This document shows positions 26,487-36,067 of a stretch of DNA of 64,000 nt, one piece after another. Under the pieces are notes generated by a model. That model was not told where the DNA came from and searched no databases. It worked only from the letters and a program-made list of their open reading frames with translations. The position numbers and the translations under genes were made by a program. The DNA is from an uncultured Cohaesibacter sp. (GTDB lineage: Bacteria > Pseudomonadota > Alphaproteobacteria > Rhizobiales > Cohaesibacteraceae), in assembly GCF_963676485.1 (NCBI RefSeq), contig NZ_OY781114.1, forward strand, positions 2,930,501-2,994,500, in the 5' to 3' direction. Every line of letters starts with the position of its first letter. Position 1 is the first letter of the stretch.

Positions 26487-27758
26487 TCAGTCTACACTTT
26501 CCTCGCCTTCTAGTTGATCAATTATCTTTAACAGCTCGATCGGGCGGGTGATCCTGTAGTCCGGTTTTTCCAAATCATCCTTGGGTGTCTTGTCATGGCG
26601 CGGTGCCCAGTCCAGCCAGACCGTCTTGATGCCCAGCGCATTGGCACCGCGAATATCGCGGGAAAGATTGTCTCCCAGCATGATGATTTGCCCGGCATCT
26701 TCGCGGCGTAAACCAAGCTGCATCAGTGCTTCGATAAAGATGCGTGGGCTTGGCTTGGTGATGCCGCAATTCTCAGAAATGGAAATTGCATCAAATTGAT
26801 CCCAAAAGCCGTTTTTCTTCAGCACATTGTGAAAGCTCTGCTCGAGCCCGTCAGCCACCAGAGCGGTCAGATAGCCTCGTTCCTTGAGGCCTTCCAATAA
26901 CTGGCGGCTTGTGTCGATGCTCTTGGCAGACAGAACCAGATTTTCCCTGTCTTCGCTGTAAATCCTTGTGCCTTCGTCGATCAGCGTGTCGCCGCTATCG
27001 AGCAAAACAGCCTTGATGCCCTTTTTGTTCTTGCGCAGCTCTTCGGTCTGATCGCGCAACAGGCGCGGGATCAGGATCTTCAATTCACCCCAGCTCATGA
27101 AGGGAACCTTGGAAAGATCAAAGCTCTTCTCGAAGCTGTAGCTCGGTTTAAAGCTCTTCTGGCGCAAATAGTCATGGGCCAGAAAATCGTCATAAGGCGA
27201 GAGGAAGCTCATATGGTCGACGAATTCGTCCGGAATTTCGAATCCGATGATCTCGTCAGGATTGTTGCAGACATCGTCAAGCCACTCCTGCTTTTCGATG
27301 ATTTCAGCGGATGTTGGCGCCAAGGCATGTTTGCCGGGTTCGCAGAAGAGCCGGATTTGACGGTCCTGCCAGTTTGTCTGGCTCATGTTGATCATCTCAC
27401 CATGGGCGCTCGCTGTGATATGGATGGGGGTGTTATTCTCATTGAGATAGATCCATACATGGTCCAGCTCATAAAGATGTTGGATGTCACCTGTCCACCA
27501 GATGGCATATTCCAGAATGCTGGCGGTTCTGTTGGGAGCCTGTGTGAACGGGTTCTTGTGGTGAAAACTTGGCGAGGTTTCCCCACGCTTGAGATGGGAG
27601 ATACCAACGACTGCGGGTTCGAAGGGCTCAAACTTGTCACATAGCAATATGGGAGCCAACTGCCTTGCCATCAGAGCGGTGGTTGCGTCGATCCTCTCAG
27701 GAAGCTGAGCTGGTCTAAAGGATCTTTCATTCTTTGCGGTGCTGTCCTGACTATTCAT
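26487..27758 (-). CDS. HAD-family hydrolase with unrecognised N-terminal domain
   Basis: A 423-residue protein. Residues about 246-423 are a HAD hydrolase: motif I AVLLDSGDTLIDEG (Asp nucleophile, second Asp two residues before the L), motif III lysine in GITKPSPRIF, motif IV GDNLSRDI. Residues about 30-240 form a separate, aromatic-rich domain (EYAIWWTGDIQHLYELDHVW) that I cannot assign. No signal peptide is seen. Substrate unknown. It has no operon partner: the IclR gene lies 263 bases away on the same strand. Confidence 0.8.
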   Translation of the reverse strand: MNSQDSTAKNERSFRPAQLPERIDATTALMARQLAPILLCDKFEPFEPAVVGISHLKRGETSPSFHHKNPFTQAPNRTASILEYAIWWTGDIQHLYELDHVWIYLNENNTPIHITASAHGEMINMSQTNWQDRQIRLFCEPGKHALAPTSAEIIEKQEWLDDVCNNPDEIIGFEIPDEFVDHMSFLSPYDDFLAHDYLRQKSFKPSYSFEKSFDLSKVPFMSWGELKILIPRLLRDQTEELRKNKKGIKAVLLDSGDTLIDEGTRIYSEDRENLVLSAKSIDTSRQLLEGLKERGYLTALVADGLEQSFHNVLKKNGFWDQFDAISISENCGITKPSPRIFIEALMQLGLRREDAGQIIMLGDNLSRDIRGANALGIKTVWLDWAPRHDKTPKDDLEKPDYRITRPIELLKIIDQLEGEESVD

Positions 27759-28479
27759 ACTGTCTCTCTATTATTGTTTGTTCTGGTTTTTAAACGCCTC
27801 TTGCCAAAAGGCGAAGGGCGCGGATTGCGGCACCCGGTTGTTTTTGCTTGCTTGGTGCGATCTGCGGCAATTTGCATCTGCGCCAGCTTGCCAATAGCGA
27901 GCGGTCTTCCTTGCTCCTTGGCACAAGAAAGACGGGGGGGCTCCCGTGATTTGGCGTGTCTGTCACAGCGTTTGTGGCGCACAGTGCTGGGTGGATCACA
28001 TGCGTGGAATGATCAAAAACGCAAGGCAATGGCCGATGATTGCCACGCTTGTATTCCAGTTCCTATTAAACGCTTATGTGCGTGACTTGCAAAGCGCATA
28101 GATTTCTTTTTATCGGGATTGGTCTATTTTGTTTGTTCTTGTCCTGAAGTTCTGTTTTCCCATTTTTCCGAGCAGGCTGTGCCTTGATATAGGTGGGGTT
28201 GATCGCTGCTTGATGCAAGGACAGCTGTGGCGGGCTTTCAGGTTGAGAGGATCGTTCATTTGTCATTGGTGGTTGATCCGACTATCATGGCTGGCTTACT
28301 CGTTGCTTCCTGCTCAAAGAGGGGCCTCGTCCGTTGCTTTGACCTGAAGTGGATCCACACATGCTGGCATATGCGTCATGTGTAGAAAGCAAAATGGAGA
28401 AATGCATATGTGAGGCAGACTGGAGCCTTTGAGGGAGGGGCCTTTTTGCGGTGAATCGAGGTAGGGATAGGGGAGGTGA
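27759..28479. other. Intergenic region without recognisable gene
   Basis: These 721 bases have several short open frames, none with family-like sequence, a good ribosome site or consistent codon use. I see no clear terminator or repeat. It holds the promoters of the flanking divergent genes. Confidence 0.5.
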
Positions 28480-29547
28480 ATGATGATCGATATGGCACTC
28501 GTGTATGGGGTTGAAGCGCTTGTTGCCTTTGCCAGTCAGGCGCTGGAGGCTGTGGGGCTTTCCGGGCCCATGAGCAAGACAGTGGCCTCGGTTCTGGTTG
28601 AGGGCGATCTGCTCGGGCATGATACACATGGTCTGGCGCTCTTGCCCGGCTATCTAGCATCCGTGCGCGAAGGGGAAATGGCGCTTGATGGCACGCCTAG
28701 CGTGCTGAACGAACGGCCCGCCGCAGCGCTTTGGGATGGGCGAAAGCTGCCCGGACCATGGCTGATCACCGAGGGCCTGCAAACTGCCATGGAGAAAGCG
28801 GAATATTACGGCACTTTTACCTTGTCCATCAGTAATAGCCACCACACCGCCGGTCTGGTTTCCTATCTCAAGCCGGTTACTGATCGCGGATTGGTGGGGC
28901 TTGTGATGGTGTCCGACCCCACCGAGCAATGCGTTGCGCCGTTCGGTGGGTGTCAGCCAGTGCTTTCTACCAACCCGTTCGCCATTGGCTATCCTTCCCG
29001 AGGGGGCGCCGTGATGCTTGATATGAGCACGGCGATGACAACAAACGGTATGGTCAAACGCCTTTACAATGAGAAAGGCCAGTTTGCACATGAGTGGCTG
29101 ATCGATGCGGACGGAACACCAAGCCGAGATCCGGCAATCCGTTTTGCCAAGACTCCGGGTGCCATCATGCCACTTGGCGGGTTTAGCGCCGGATATAAGG
29201 GCACGGGGCTTGGCATGACTGTGGAAGCCCTGACGCACGGCCTGTCAGGCAATGGACGCCACCGCAACCCACAAGGCTGGCAAAATAATGTCTTCATACA
29301 GGTTCTGGATCCGGCGGCATTTGGCGGAGGAGAGAGTTTCGCCATGGAAGCAGGATTCTTGGCCGACGCCATTCGCCACAGCAAGGCGGCAAAGGCAGAT
29401 GGCCCTTCGCCTCGGGTTGCTGGCGATCGAGCACAGGCCCTGAGGGCTGATCGTCTCGTTGAGGGGGTGCCTCTTTCTGAAGGCATTCTCGCTGGACTTG
29501 CCAAATGGGCCGAAGAGCTGGGCCTTCCAATGCCTCAGAATAGTTGA
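28480..29547 (+). CDS. Malate/L-lactate dehydrogenase-like oxidoreductase (Ldh2 family)
   Basis: A 355-residue NAD(P)-dependent dehydrogenase of the Ldh2 fold, distinct from Rossmann LDH/MDH. Landmarks are EGDLLGHDTHGLALLPGYL, SNSHHTAGLVSYL (catalytic histidine region), CQPVLSTNPFAIGYP and GYKGTGLGMTVEAL. Family members reduce or oxidise 2-keto/2-hydroxy acids (malate, lactate, ureidoglycolate, 2,3-diketogulonate). GGGGAGGTGA precedes tandem ATGs at 28480 and 28483. No operon partner is visible, so its substrate stays open. Confidence 0.88.
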   Translation: MMIDMALVYGVEALVAFASQALEAVGLSGPMSKTVASVLVEGDLLGHDTHGLALLPGYLASVREGEMALDGTPSVLNERPAAALWDGRKLPGPWLITEGLQTAMEKAEYYGTFTLSISNSHHTAGLVSYLKPVTDRGLVGLVMVSDPTEQCVAPFGGCQPVLSTNPFAIGYPSRGGAVMLDMSTAMTTNGMVKRLYNEKGQFAHEWLIDADGTPSRDPAIRFAKTPGAIMPLGGFSAGYKGTGLGMTVEALTHGLSGNGRHRNPQGWQNNVFIQVLDPAAFGGGESFAMEAGFLADAIRHSKAAKADGPSPRVAGDRAQALRADRLVEGVPLSEGILAGLAKWAEELGLPMPQNS

Positions 29548-29898
29548 CGGCAAGGCTCTAAGGGTTACAGCTGCCCCCTTTATTGATTGCGGTGGGCAAA
29601 AAAATACAGCAACCGCAGGGAAGCGAGTTGCTGCAAGAAAGTCGTTTACTGTATTGGACCGAAAAGGTGATCACCATGAGTTGGGTGATCGTCATCCATC
29701 AACGATCTGGATGTTGAGGATGGTAACGTCTCGGGGCAAGTCATGGAAAAGGCATGACAAATCTGTCCCGTCGGCGCTTCGCTATCAGGGGGAGGCCGCT
29801 GTAGCGGCCCATTTCCTGATCAAGAGACTGATGACCACAGTTGCGGCCATCAGAATGCCTTGTTCAATGCAAGATTTCCCTTACATCACGGATATGCC
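29548..29898. other. Convergent intergenic region
   Basis: These 351 bases lie between two convergent genes. I see no gene and no convincing hairpin terminator. Confidence 0.45.
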
Positions 29899-30846
29899 TT
29901 ACATGGCACCATATTTATAGACGCGTGGTTCTGCTTCCAGAACGTCATCTTCGTCGATTTCAGCAACGCAGCGCACCATGGAGCCGTCGCCCATGTGCCA
30001 ACGGATTGGCAGTGCGAAGAAGCGGAATTTCTTGTTCTTGACCTTGTCGAGGTCGCCGCCGAGGTTTTCAACGCCTACGATGCCGTTGCCCAGAAGATAT
30101 TTATGGCAAGGTTCCCAAGTGCCGCAGTTGCCGGTTGCTTCCAGCTCTCCGAATTTCTCGTCGTATTTTTCTTTGCCATGTACCTTGATATAGGTTGCAC
30201 GGTCGAATTCTGCATAGGCTTCTTCGCCGAATTCGTCGATGAATTCCTCAACAATGGTGCGACCGGAATAACCAGGCAGGTTCATGCAGGTGCCGTTGTT
30301 GCCCATGGAGGTGTGCAGCGGATGGTCAAGGGCCTGCTGGTCAAGAGCGACCACTTTGACCTTGTGCTTGACGAACCATTTGCCAGCGTCGATGCCGGTG
30401 CCAAGAGAATAGTGATAATAGTCTTTGGAATCGTCGAACTTGCGGTGCATGCCGGTGTTGAGGCAAACAACCATGCCTTCGAGCTCTTCTGGTTTCATGC
30501 CAGCGCGCTCAACTGCGGCTTCGAGGTCTTCCGGCATGATCAGCTTCCAACGATCAACGCGCACGTCAAGGCAAACAGCGTCTCCGCAATAGGCGTCAAC
30601 CGGCAGTTCGTGCGTGTAAAGAGCGCGGCTACCGTCAAACATGCGTTCCATCACATGGCGCGGTGCATCGCAGTGCGTGCCTGTATGCATGGTGCATTTG
30701 ATCGACTGGGTCAGAACGCCCGCTTTTGCCATGCTGTGCATTGGTGCGATTTCCGGTTTGGAAAAATATGGCCACAGGGGCATATCACCAAAAAACGGAT
30801 GGCTCAGATCTACGAAGACTTTTTTTCCCATTTTAAACTCCATCAT
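29899..30846 (-). CDS. Cyclase-family metal hydrolase
   Basis: A 315-residue member of the cyclase/kynurenine formamidase-like superfamily. The metal-binding signature HTGTHCDAPRH is present near residue 54, preceded by FVDLSHPFFGDMPLWPYF. Relatives hydrolyse formamides, isatin and other cyclic amides. The start could be either of two nearby methionines (30846 or 30843), and the local ribosome site GCGACAATG is weak. It stands alone, with a long 5' region containing two inverted repeats. The substrate is not deducible. Confidence 0.87.
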   Translation of the reverse strand: MMEFKMGKKVFVDLSHPFFGDMPLWPYFSKPEIAPMHSMAKAGVLTQSIKCTMHTGTHCDAPRHVMERMFDGSRALYTHELPVDAYCGDAVCLDVRVDRWKLIMPEDLEAAVERAGMKPEELEGMVVCLNTGMHRKFDDSKDYYHYSLGTGIDAGKWFVKHKVKVVALDQQALDHPLHTSMGNNGTCMNLPGYSGRTIVEEFIDEFGEEAYAEFDRATYIKVHGKEKYDEKFGELEATGNCGTWEPCHKYLLGNGIVGVENLGGDLDKVKNKKFRFFALPIRWHMGDGSMVRCVAEIDEDDVLEAEPRVYKYGAM

Positions 30847-31333
30847 TGTCGCTCTTTACTTCAGAGCATTCTTGACGATACCGCGCTCCTCAGATCTGAC
30901 TCTGATTGCTCTTGGAAGCACGGGCACAAGCTTTGGGGACGTGAGCAAAAGCCAAAGAGACACTGCAAAATGCCTCATCAACAGTCCGCACCATGTGCTG
31001 CTCTGCAGGCACAGGATTACGTTGGTGACAGGTGACCTTGATCATCCGAATAGAAACTGGGTCTGATTGGAAAATCGCGTCGCGAGCGACTTTGGTCACC
31101 TTGGGTTCCTCCACTTCGGTCGGCTGACAAAACCGAACCTATCCCACTTTGTGAGATAGTCGTATCGTATCGTGGTTTTATGTGCAACCGTAGAACCCCC
31201 TATATCGCTCACATGGCGATACACTTCTTGCAAATGTGAAAAGTTTTCCAACTTTTCCCAATCAGACCTATCGGCAGCTGCATGCAATGTCGGGGATCAA
31301 TGGGAGGCGGGGTGCTGAATTGCGCGTGTTTGT
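30847..31333. other. Intergenic region upstream of cyclase gene
   Basis: There is no gene in these 487 bases. They contain two inverted repeats near 31140-31221, on the promoter side of the cyclase gene, and the 3' end of the cutC unit. Confidence 0.5.
31140..31221. promoter_or_regulatory. Inverted repeats upstream of cyclase gene
   Basis: TATCCCAC-TTT-GTGAGATA (31140-31158, one mismatch) and TATCGC-N7-GCGATA (31203-31221, perfect arms) share TATC/GATA ends. They may be binding sites for one regulator. No regulator gene is adjacent. Confidence 0.35.
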
Positions 31334-32086
31334 TCAGGAACCAAGAAGCATGGCTTTTAGTGCTTTGATCTTATCGGGGTCGGTTTGTCTGTCAGAGAGT
31401 GGCGAGAAGCCGAGATTGGCGACTTTGTCAGTCGGCGCCAAGGGGCTTGAGCAGGAGGCGTGGATTTCTCTTGCGCCGATCTTGAGAAGCGGCTGGACTG
31501 TGTCCGCACCAATGCCCCCGCCAGGCATGATGGTTATGGTGTTGCCGCCTTGCCTGATCAATTGTTGCAAGACAGGAAGCGCATCGGTGGCTGATGTCGA
31601 ACCGCCCGAGGTAAGAATGCGCTTGATGCCAAGGCTGGCAGCTTCTTTCAGCGCTTCGGTAAAATTGGGCACCATGTCAAACGCGCGATGCAAGGTGATG
31701 TCCATCGGGCCTGCTGCTTTGATCAGGGCGGTAAGCGCTTTGAGATCCAGCCGCCCGTCCTCCTTTGAGGCCCCGATGACGACACCGGCAAGGCCTGTCT
31801 TTCTTGCGGCTCGGATGTCCTTTTCCATTATGCTGATATCCTGCGCATTGAAACAGAAATCACCACTGCGCGGGCGGATAAGCGCATGAACAGGGAGCGG
31901 ACAGACCTTGGCGGCGTGGGCCATGAAGCCGACAGATGGCGTCAGACCGCCGGTGGTAAGGGATGAACAAAGCTCAATGCGGTCAGCGCCTGCTTTGATC
32001 GCTGTTTGCAGGCCTTCGCTATTATCGACGCAGACTTCCAGCAGGGGTGCCGATGGGGATTCGCTATGTTGCTTGTTGAGAGCCAT
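31334..32086 (-). CDS. cutC: CutC family protein
   Basis: A 250-residue TIM-barrel protein. LEVCVDNSEGLQTAIKAGAD is the typical start, then RIELCSSLTTGGLTPSVGFM. VHALIRPRSGDFCFN is also characteristic, as are GASKEDGRLD and RILTSGGSTSATD. CutC was named for copper homeostasis in E. coli, but a direct metal role is disputed and an enzymatic role is possible. It is the last gene of the minus-strand nag operon, 36 bases after the ROK kinase, which suggests a link with amino-sugar use rather than copper. Confidence 0.92.
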   Translation of the reverse strand: MALNKQHSESPSAPLLEVCVDNSEGLQTAIKAGADRIELCSSLTTGGLTPSVGFMAHAAKVCPLPVHALIRPRSGDFCFNAQDISIMEKDIRAARKTGLAGVVIGASKEDGRLDLKALTALIKAAGPMDITLHRAFDMVPNFTEALKEAASLGIKRILTSGGSTSATDALPVLQQLIRQGGNTITIMPGGGIGADTVQPLLKIGAREIHASCSSPLAPTDKVANLGFSPLSDRQTDPDKIKALKAMLLGS

Positions 32087-32122
32087 GGCAGATCGTGTCC
32101 GTTCATCCTTGCCGAAAAGAAC

Positions 32123-33031
32123 TTATGGGCTTTGTCTCAAGCCCAGAATGGCAGCACCGATAAGGCCCGGTTCGACCTTGTTTTTTGCCGGGACGACCAA
32201 CGGGGTTTCCGGGTCAACCAGCATTCGGCTTCTTACTGCCTTATCGATGGCCGCGAGCAGCTTGGGCTCGTTTGAGAGGCCGCCGCCCACGGGAACCACA
32301 GAGGCACTGATGGTGTTGATGATCAGAGCCAGCGGTGCGGAAAGTATATCGAGATAGATATCGATTGTTCGGCAGGCTTCGGGCTCTTGGTCATGCCACC
32401 TTTGCAGAATCTCTTCCGAAGAGGCTTTGATGCGATGAATATGAAAATGGATCTTCTCAAGACCGCGTGCCCCGCATGTGGCGTCAATGCAGCCTTCCAG
32501 TCCGCAGCCGCAAGCGAAACGGGGCAAGGTTGCTGGCGGCGAACCAGCCGTGGTGGCCGCGACAGGACCATGGCCCCATTCACCGGCATAGCCGCCATTC
32601 TTGTTGATCAATTGCCCATCAATGACGAGACCTCCGCCCACGCCCGTGCCCAGAATGACGCCAAAGACCACGCGATGGCCAACGCCTGCGCCAAGTTCGG
32701 CTTCCGTAATGGCAAAACAGTCGGCGTCGTTGGCGATGGTGACCGGCAGCCCAAGAGCTTTCTCCAGATCGGCAGCAATCGGACGACCATGTAGACAGGG
32801 AATGTTGGCAACAACGCCAAGGCCGGTTTTCGGATGCTGGAAACCGGCAATGGAAATGGAAACCCGTTGCGGTGGCCTTTTTGCCCTGTCAATGACGCTC
32901 TGCAACGCCGATACAAAGGCCTCAAAGTCGGTACCTGGCGTGGGAATGCGCGGCACCGCACTGATTTTTTGAGGATTGTCCACCAGAGCGCCCTTGATCG
33001 TGGAACCGCCAATATCAAAGCAAACGATCAT
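32123..33031 (-). CDS. ROK-family sugar kinase, probable amino-sugar kinase
   Basis: A 302-residue ROK kinase. The phosphate site is FDIGGSTIKGALVD at residue 5. GTGVGGGLVIDGQLI is followed by GEWGHGP, whose E and H are typical of N-acyl hexosamine/glucose kinases. The zinc motif is CGCGLEGCIDATCGARG. It overlaps nagA by four bases. GlcNAc, MurNAc or ManNAc are possible substrates. In this locus a kinase for GlcNAc and/or MurNAc would feed NagA and MurQ (inference). Confidence 0.88.
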   Translation of the reverse strand: MIVCFDIGGSTIKGALVDNPQKISAVPRIPTPGTDFEAFVSALQSVIDRAKRPPQRVSISIAGFQHPKTGLGVVANIPCLHGRPIAADLEKALGLPVTIANDADCFAITEAELGAGVGHRVVFGVILGTGVGGGLVIDGQLINKNGGYAGEWGHGPVAATTAGSPPATLPRFACGCGLEGCIDATCGARGLEKIHFHIHRIKASSEEILQRWHDQEPEACRTIDIYLDILSAPLALIINTISASVVPVGGGLSNEPKLLAAIDKAVRSRMLVDPETPLVVPAKNKVEPGLIGAAILGLRQSP

Positions 33032-34206
33032 GCTGTGGGCCCTTGGTTGGCATTGCTATGGGCGCAGACGCCTCCGATCCATGTGGATTGCAAGGAGAGG
33101 GTTTCATCAAGCAACAGGAAATCGGCCTCAAAGCCGGGTTTGAGCCAGCCTTTGCTTTCTGCCCCAATGGCTTCGCACGGATAGCGAGAGGCCATCTTCA
33201 AGGCCTCTTCCAGCGAAAGTGGCAGCGTCTTGATTGCCTTGCGGACCATGGAGATCATGTCGATATCAGCGCCAGCCAATGTGCCATCAGCAAGGGCAAG
33301 ACGGCCCTCGCGGCGGAAGGTCTGGCGACCGCCGAGGATGAATTCCGTTGCATCGGTGCCCGTTGGCGACATGGCATCGGTGACGAAGAAAATGCGCCCC
33401 GGCCCCTTTTTGGCATGAAGGGCAACGCGCATGTTGGCGTTGGCAATATGGTACCCGTCCGCGATCATGCCGCAATAGGCCTTGTCGGTTGTCAGTACGG
33501 CCCCAACAAGACCGGGCTCGCGATTGCGCATCTGGCTCATGGCGTTGAAGAGATGTGTCGCCATGCTGGCGCCTGCTTCGAAATAGGCAAAGGCGGTTTC
33601 AGCGTCACAATCGGTGTGACCGAGGCTGACATGCCACCCCGCCTCAACCAGAGCCGCAACCTGATCAATAGTGACATTTTCCGGCGCGATGGTGATCATG
33701 CTTTTGCCGAATGTTCCTTGCGCGGCAAGAAGTACGGCAAGATCCTGTTCATCCATCGGGCGGATGAAATCGGCCACATGAACGCCCTTGCGCGGCACGG
33801 ATAGATGCGGGCCTTCCAGATGGAGGCCAAGGAAACCGGCGACCTTTGCTTGTGTGGCTTGTTTGCCAGCTTCTAGAGCCCTGTCGCGTATATCGGGTCC
33901 ATCGGTGATGAGGGTCGTCATCAGGGCCGTGGTGCCAAAGCGGGCATGGGCCTGACAGATGGTTGCGATGCCTTCTTGTGTTGGCGTCTCGTTGAGCAGG
34001 GCGCCGCCGCCGCCATTGACCTGCAAGTCGACAAATCCCGGCACGATCATCGCCGCATTGTCTGGCCGCTGCGCATAGCGGGAGGGGATCGCATCCTGCT
34101 TTACGATGCCGGTGATTTTGTTGCCTTCAACAAGCAGGGCCGCTTTTTCCGCAACGCGGTTGCCATCAAAAATACGATCGGCGCAAAAGGCTGTCGGCTT
34201 GGTCAT
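33028..34206 (-). CDS. nagA: N-acetylglucosamine-6-phosphate deacetylase
   Basis: A 392-residue amidohydrolase-fold enzyme that removes acetate from GlcNAc-6-P. Landmarks are VPGFVDLQVNGGGG near residue 54, GLHLEGPHLS, the histidine in SLGHTDCDAE, ATHLFNAMSQMRNREPG, GYHIANANMRVALHAK and the catalytic aspartate in FVTDAMSPTG. The four-base overlaps with the SIS-domain gene before it and the kinase after it indicate a tightly coupled operon. Confidence 0.95.
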   Translation of the reverse strand: MTKPTAFCADRIFDGNRVAEKAALLVEGNKITGIVKQDAIPSRYAQRPDNAAMIVPGFVDLQVNGGGGALLNETPTQEGIATICQAHARFGTTALMTTLITDGPDIRDRALEAGKQATQAKVAGFLGLHLEGPHLSVPRKGVHVADFIRPMDEQDLAVLLAAQGTFGKSMITIAPENVTIDQVAALVEAGWHVSLGHTDCDAETAFAYFEAGASMATHLFNAMSQMRNREPGLVGAVLTTDKAYCGMIADGYHIANANMRVALHAKKGPGRIFFVTDAMSPTGTDATEFILGGRQTFRREGRLALADGTLAGADIDMISMVRKAIKTLPLSLEEALKMASRYPCEAIGAESKGWLKPGFEADFLLLDETLSLQSTWIGGVCAHSNANQGPTA

Positions 34207-35222
34207 CGTGTCACCGTCACTTTCTTGAGCGCTGCCGGCTTGTCCGGATCCAATCCACGCTTAAGAGAGAGCTGTTCCACGAAGCGGTAGAAGGGCACGA
34301 TCAGGGCGAGCGCGTCAGTCAGCGGATGGCCCGTGGCAACAAAAGGTAGCTGGATGGCATCCTCAGATCGGTCCGATGAAATGTAACAATGCGGGTTCTT
34401 GGCAACGACGCCCTTGGCGATCTCAACAATGGAGCGTTCAGCCGCATCTCGCGCCGCAAAGGCGATGACGGGGAAATTCCGGTCGACAAGTGAAACAGGC
34501 CCATGCAGCATTTCAGCCGAGGAATAGGCTTCGGCATGCAACTCGCTGGTTTCCTTGCATTTGAGGGCTGCTTCTGCGGCAATCGCCATGGTGGGGCCAC
34601 GCCCGAGCATATAGAGCGATTGGGCCTTGGCAACCGGCTCCAGCATATCGGACCAGTCAAGACTTTCGGCCTTCTCCAGCTGCTCGGGCAGCTGGAGAAG
34701 GGCCTTTTTCAAGGCGTCGTCTTCAGCCCAGTAGGCGATGAGGGCGAGACCTGCCACAATCGAATTGACATAGGATTTGGTGGCGGCAACGGCATATTCC
34801 GTGCCTGCTCTGATATCCAGTGCATGTTCGCAAGCCTGGGAGAGGGGCGAGGGCAGGGTGTTGACCAAGGCTGCGGTGAGGGCCCCTCCCTTGCGGGCCG
34901 TTTCGGCCATGGCAACAATATCGGAGCTGGCGCCAGACTGTGAGATGGCAATCGTGGCCGCTCCCCTCATCTTCATGCTGGCACCATAGATGGAGGCTAT
35001 GGACGGGCCTTGCGAGGCGACAGGCAGACCGAGCACCAACTCGATAGCATATTTGAGGAAATAGGCCGCATGGTCCGAGGAGCCGCGGGCGATGGTGACG
35101 ACGACCTGCGGGTCAAAAGCCCTGAAGGCCTTTGCTATTGGAGCGATTGTTTCTGGTGCGGTTTCGAGCAACCGGGCGACGGCTACCGGAATCTCTTCGG
35201 TTTCTTGTCGCATTTTGGTCAT
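34203..35222 (-). CDS. Glucosamine-6-phosphate deaminase, SIS type (NagB-II)
   Basis: A 339-residue protein with two SIS domains, resembling the isomerase half of GlmS without its glutaminase domain. Motifs include ARGSSDHAAYFLKYAIE, ISQSGASSDIV and TEYAVAATKSYVNS, with CKETSELHAEAYSSAEMLHG as the sugar-phosphate loop. This type (NagB-II) deaminates glucosamine-6-P to fructose-6-P. AgaS-like galactosamine deaminase is the alternative. It is followed by nagA with overlap, so the route from GlcNAc-6-P to Fru-6-P is complete. Confidence 0.88.
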   Translation of the reverse strand: MTKMRQETEEIPVAVARLLETAPETIAPIAKAFRAFDPQVVVTIARGSSDHAAYFLKYAIELVLGLPVASQGPSIASIYGASMKMRGAATIAISQSGASSDIVAMAETARKGGALTAALVNTLPSPLSQACEHALDIRAGTEYAVAATKSYVNSIVAGLALIAYWAEDDALKKALLQLPEQLEKAESLDWSDMLEPVAKAQSLYMLGRGPTMAIAAEAALKCKETSELHAEAYSSAEMLHGPVSLVDRNFPVIAFAARDAAERSIVEIAKGVVAKNPHCYISSDRSEDAIQLPFVATGHPLTDALALIVPFYRFVEQLSLKRGLDPDKPAALKKVTVTR

Positions 35223-35260
35223 GACAAACGGCTTTCTTTTTGTCGCAAACCCGATCGGGC

Positions 35261-36067
35261 TTATCTGGGGAAACTCATTTCCGCGACGAAATCGTAGGTG
35301 TCGCCACGGTATAAAGACTTGGTGTATTCGATGGCTCTGCCGCTCTGCAGGTAGGAAATGCGCTGGATGCTGAGCCCTGCGATGCCGGGAACGACTCCGA
35401 GCAGTTCTGCCTGAGGGGCTTCCAGATTGACTGCGGAAATCTTCTGAACCGCACGTACCGGGCGATTGCCGTTGCGTTCAAGAATGTCATAGAGCGAGCT
35501 TTTCACTTCTTCCGGGTCGGACAGGATATCGACAGGCAAGACGGCTCGTTCCAGCGCCATGGGCTGGCCATTGGCCTCGCGCAGGCGGTGCAGGCAGGCA
35601 ACATGGCCACTTGCGGAAAGGCCTAGCGTCAGGATCTCATCGGGGGAGGGGTGTCGGATTTCGCGCTCGAGCCAGTTGGACGAGGTTTTCAGGCCGCGCG
35701 CCAGCATATCCTCGGTAAAGGAGGTGAGGTGGGAGAGCGACTGCTCCACCTTGCTGGCCTGTTCACGCACAAAGGAGCCGGAGCCCTGACGTTGTTCGAT
35801 GACGCCCTTTTTTACCAACTCCTGAATGGCCTTGCGCACGGTGACGCGGGAGAGCTCTGCCAATTCGGCAATTTCCCGCTCCGCGGGCAGTGAATGTCCC
35901 GGTAGCAGAAGCCCCTGTTCGATGCCCTTTTCGATGCGGCGGCTCAGGACAGCATAGAGCGGCCCTGTCTTTTTGCTGAGCCACTCTCCGGGTCGAAGGA
36001 AGTCTTCTACAGTCATTCGGGGTATCCCCATGTCGCTATGCATGCCTCGCCAGATCTGTCTTTTCAA
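35261..36067 (-). CDS. GntR-family regulator with UTRA domain
   Basis: A 268-residue HutC/NagR-type regulator. The N-terminal winged helix covers about residues 35-110 (LPAEREIAELAELSRVTVRK, then QELVKKGVIEQRQGSGSFV). A C-terminal UTRA ligand domain follows, ending RAIEYTKSLYRGDTYDFVAE. NagR/DasR relatives bind GlcNAc-6-P or GlcN-6-P. The start is uncertain: ATGs at 36067, 36043, 36031 and 36016 are in frame, and 36031 has GCGAGG upstream. It is first in the minus-strand nag operon and divergent from murQ, so it may control both directions. Confidence 0.9.
   Translation of the reverse strand: MKRQIWRGMHSDMGIPRMTVEDFLRPGEWLSKKTGPLYAVLSRRIEKGIEQGLLLPGHSLPAEREIAELAELSRVTVRKAIQELVKKGVIEQRQGSGSFVREQASKVEQSLSHLTSFTEDMLARGLKTSSNWLEREIRHPSPDEILTLGLSASGHVACLHRLREANGQPMALERAVLPVDILSDPEEVKSSLYDILERNGNRPVRAVQKISAVNLEAPQAELLGVVPGIAGLSIQRISYLQSGRAIEYTKSLYRGDTYDFVAEMSFPR

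Noticed and set aside
27759-28479. Possible short genes in the gap before the Ldh2-type gene
   Set aside because: Several frames of 60-100 codons, but no ribosome site, no family pattern and no consistent codon use.
29860-31035. Open frame antisense to the cyclase gene (391 codons)
   Set aside because: The cyclase has its HTGTHCDAPRH signature; this frame has none.
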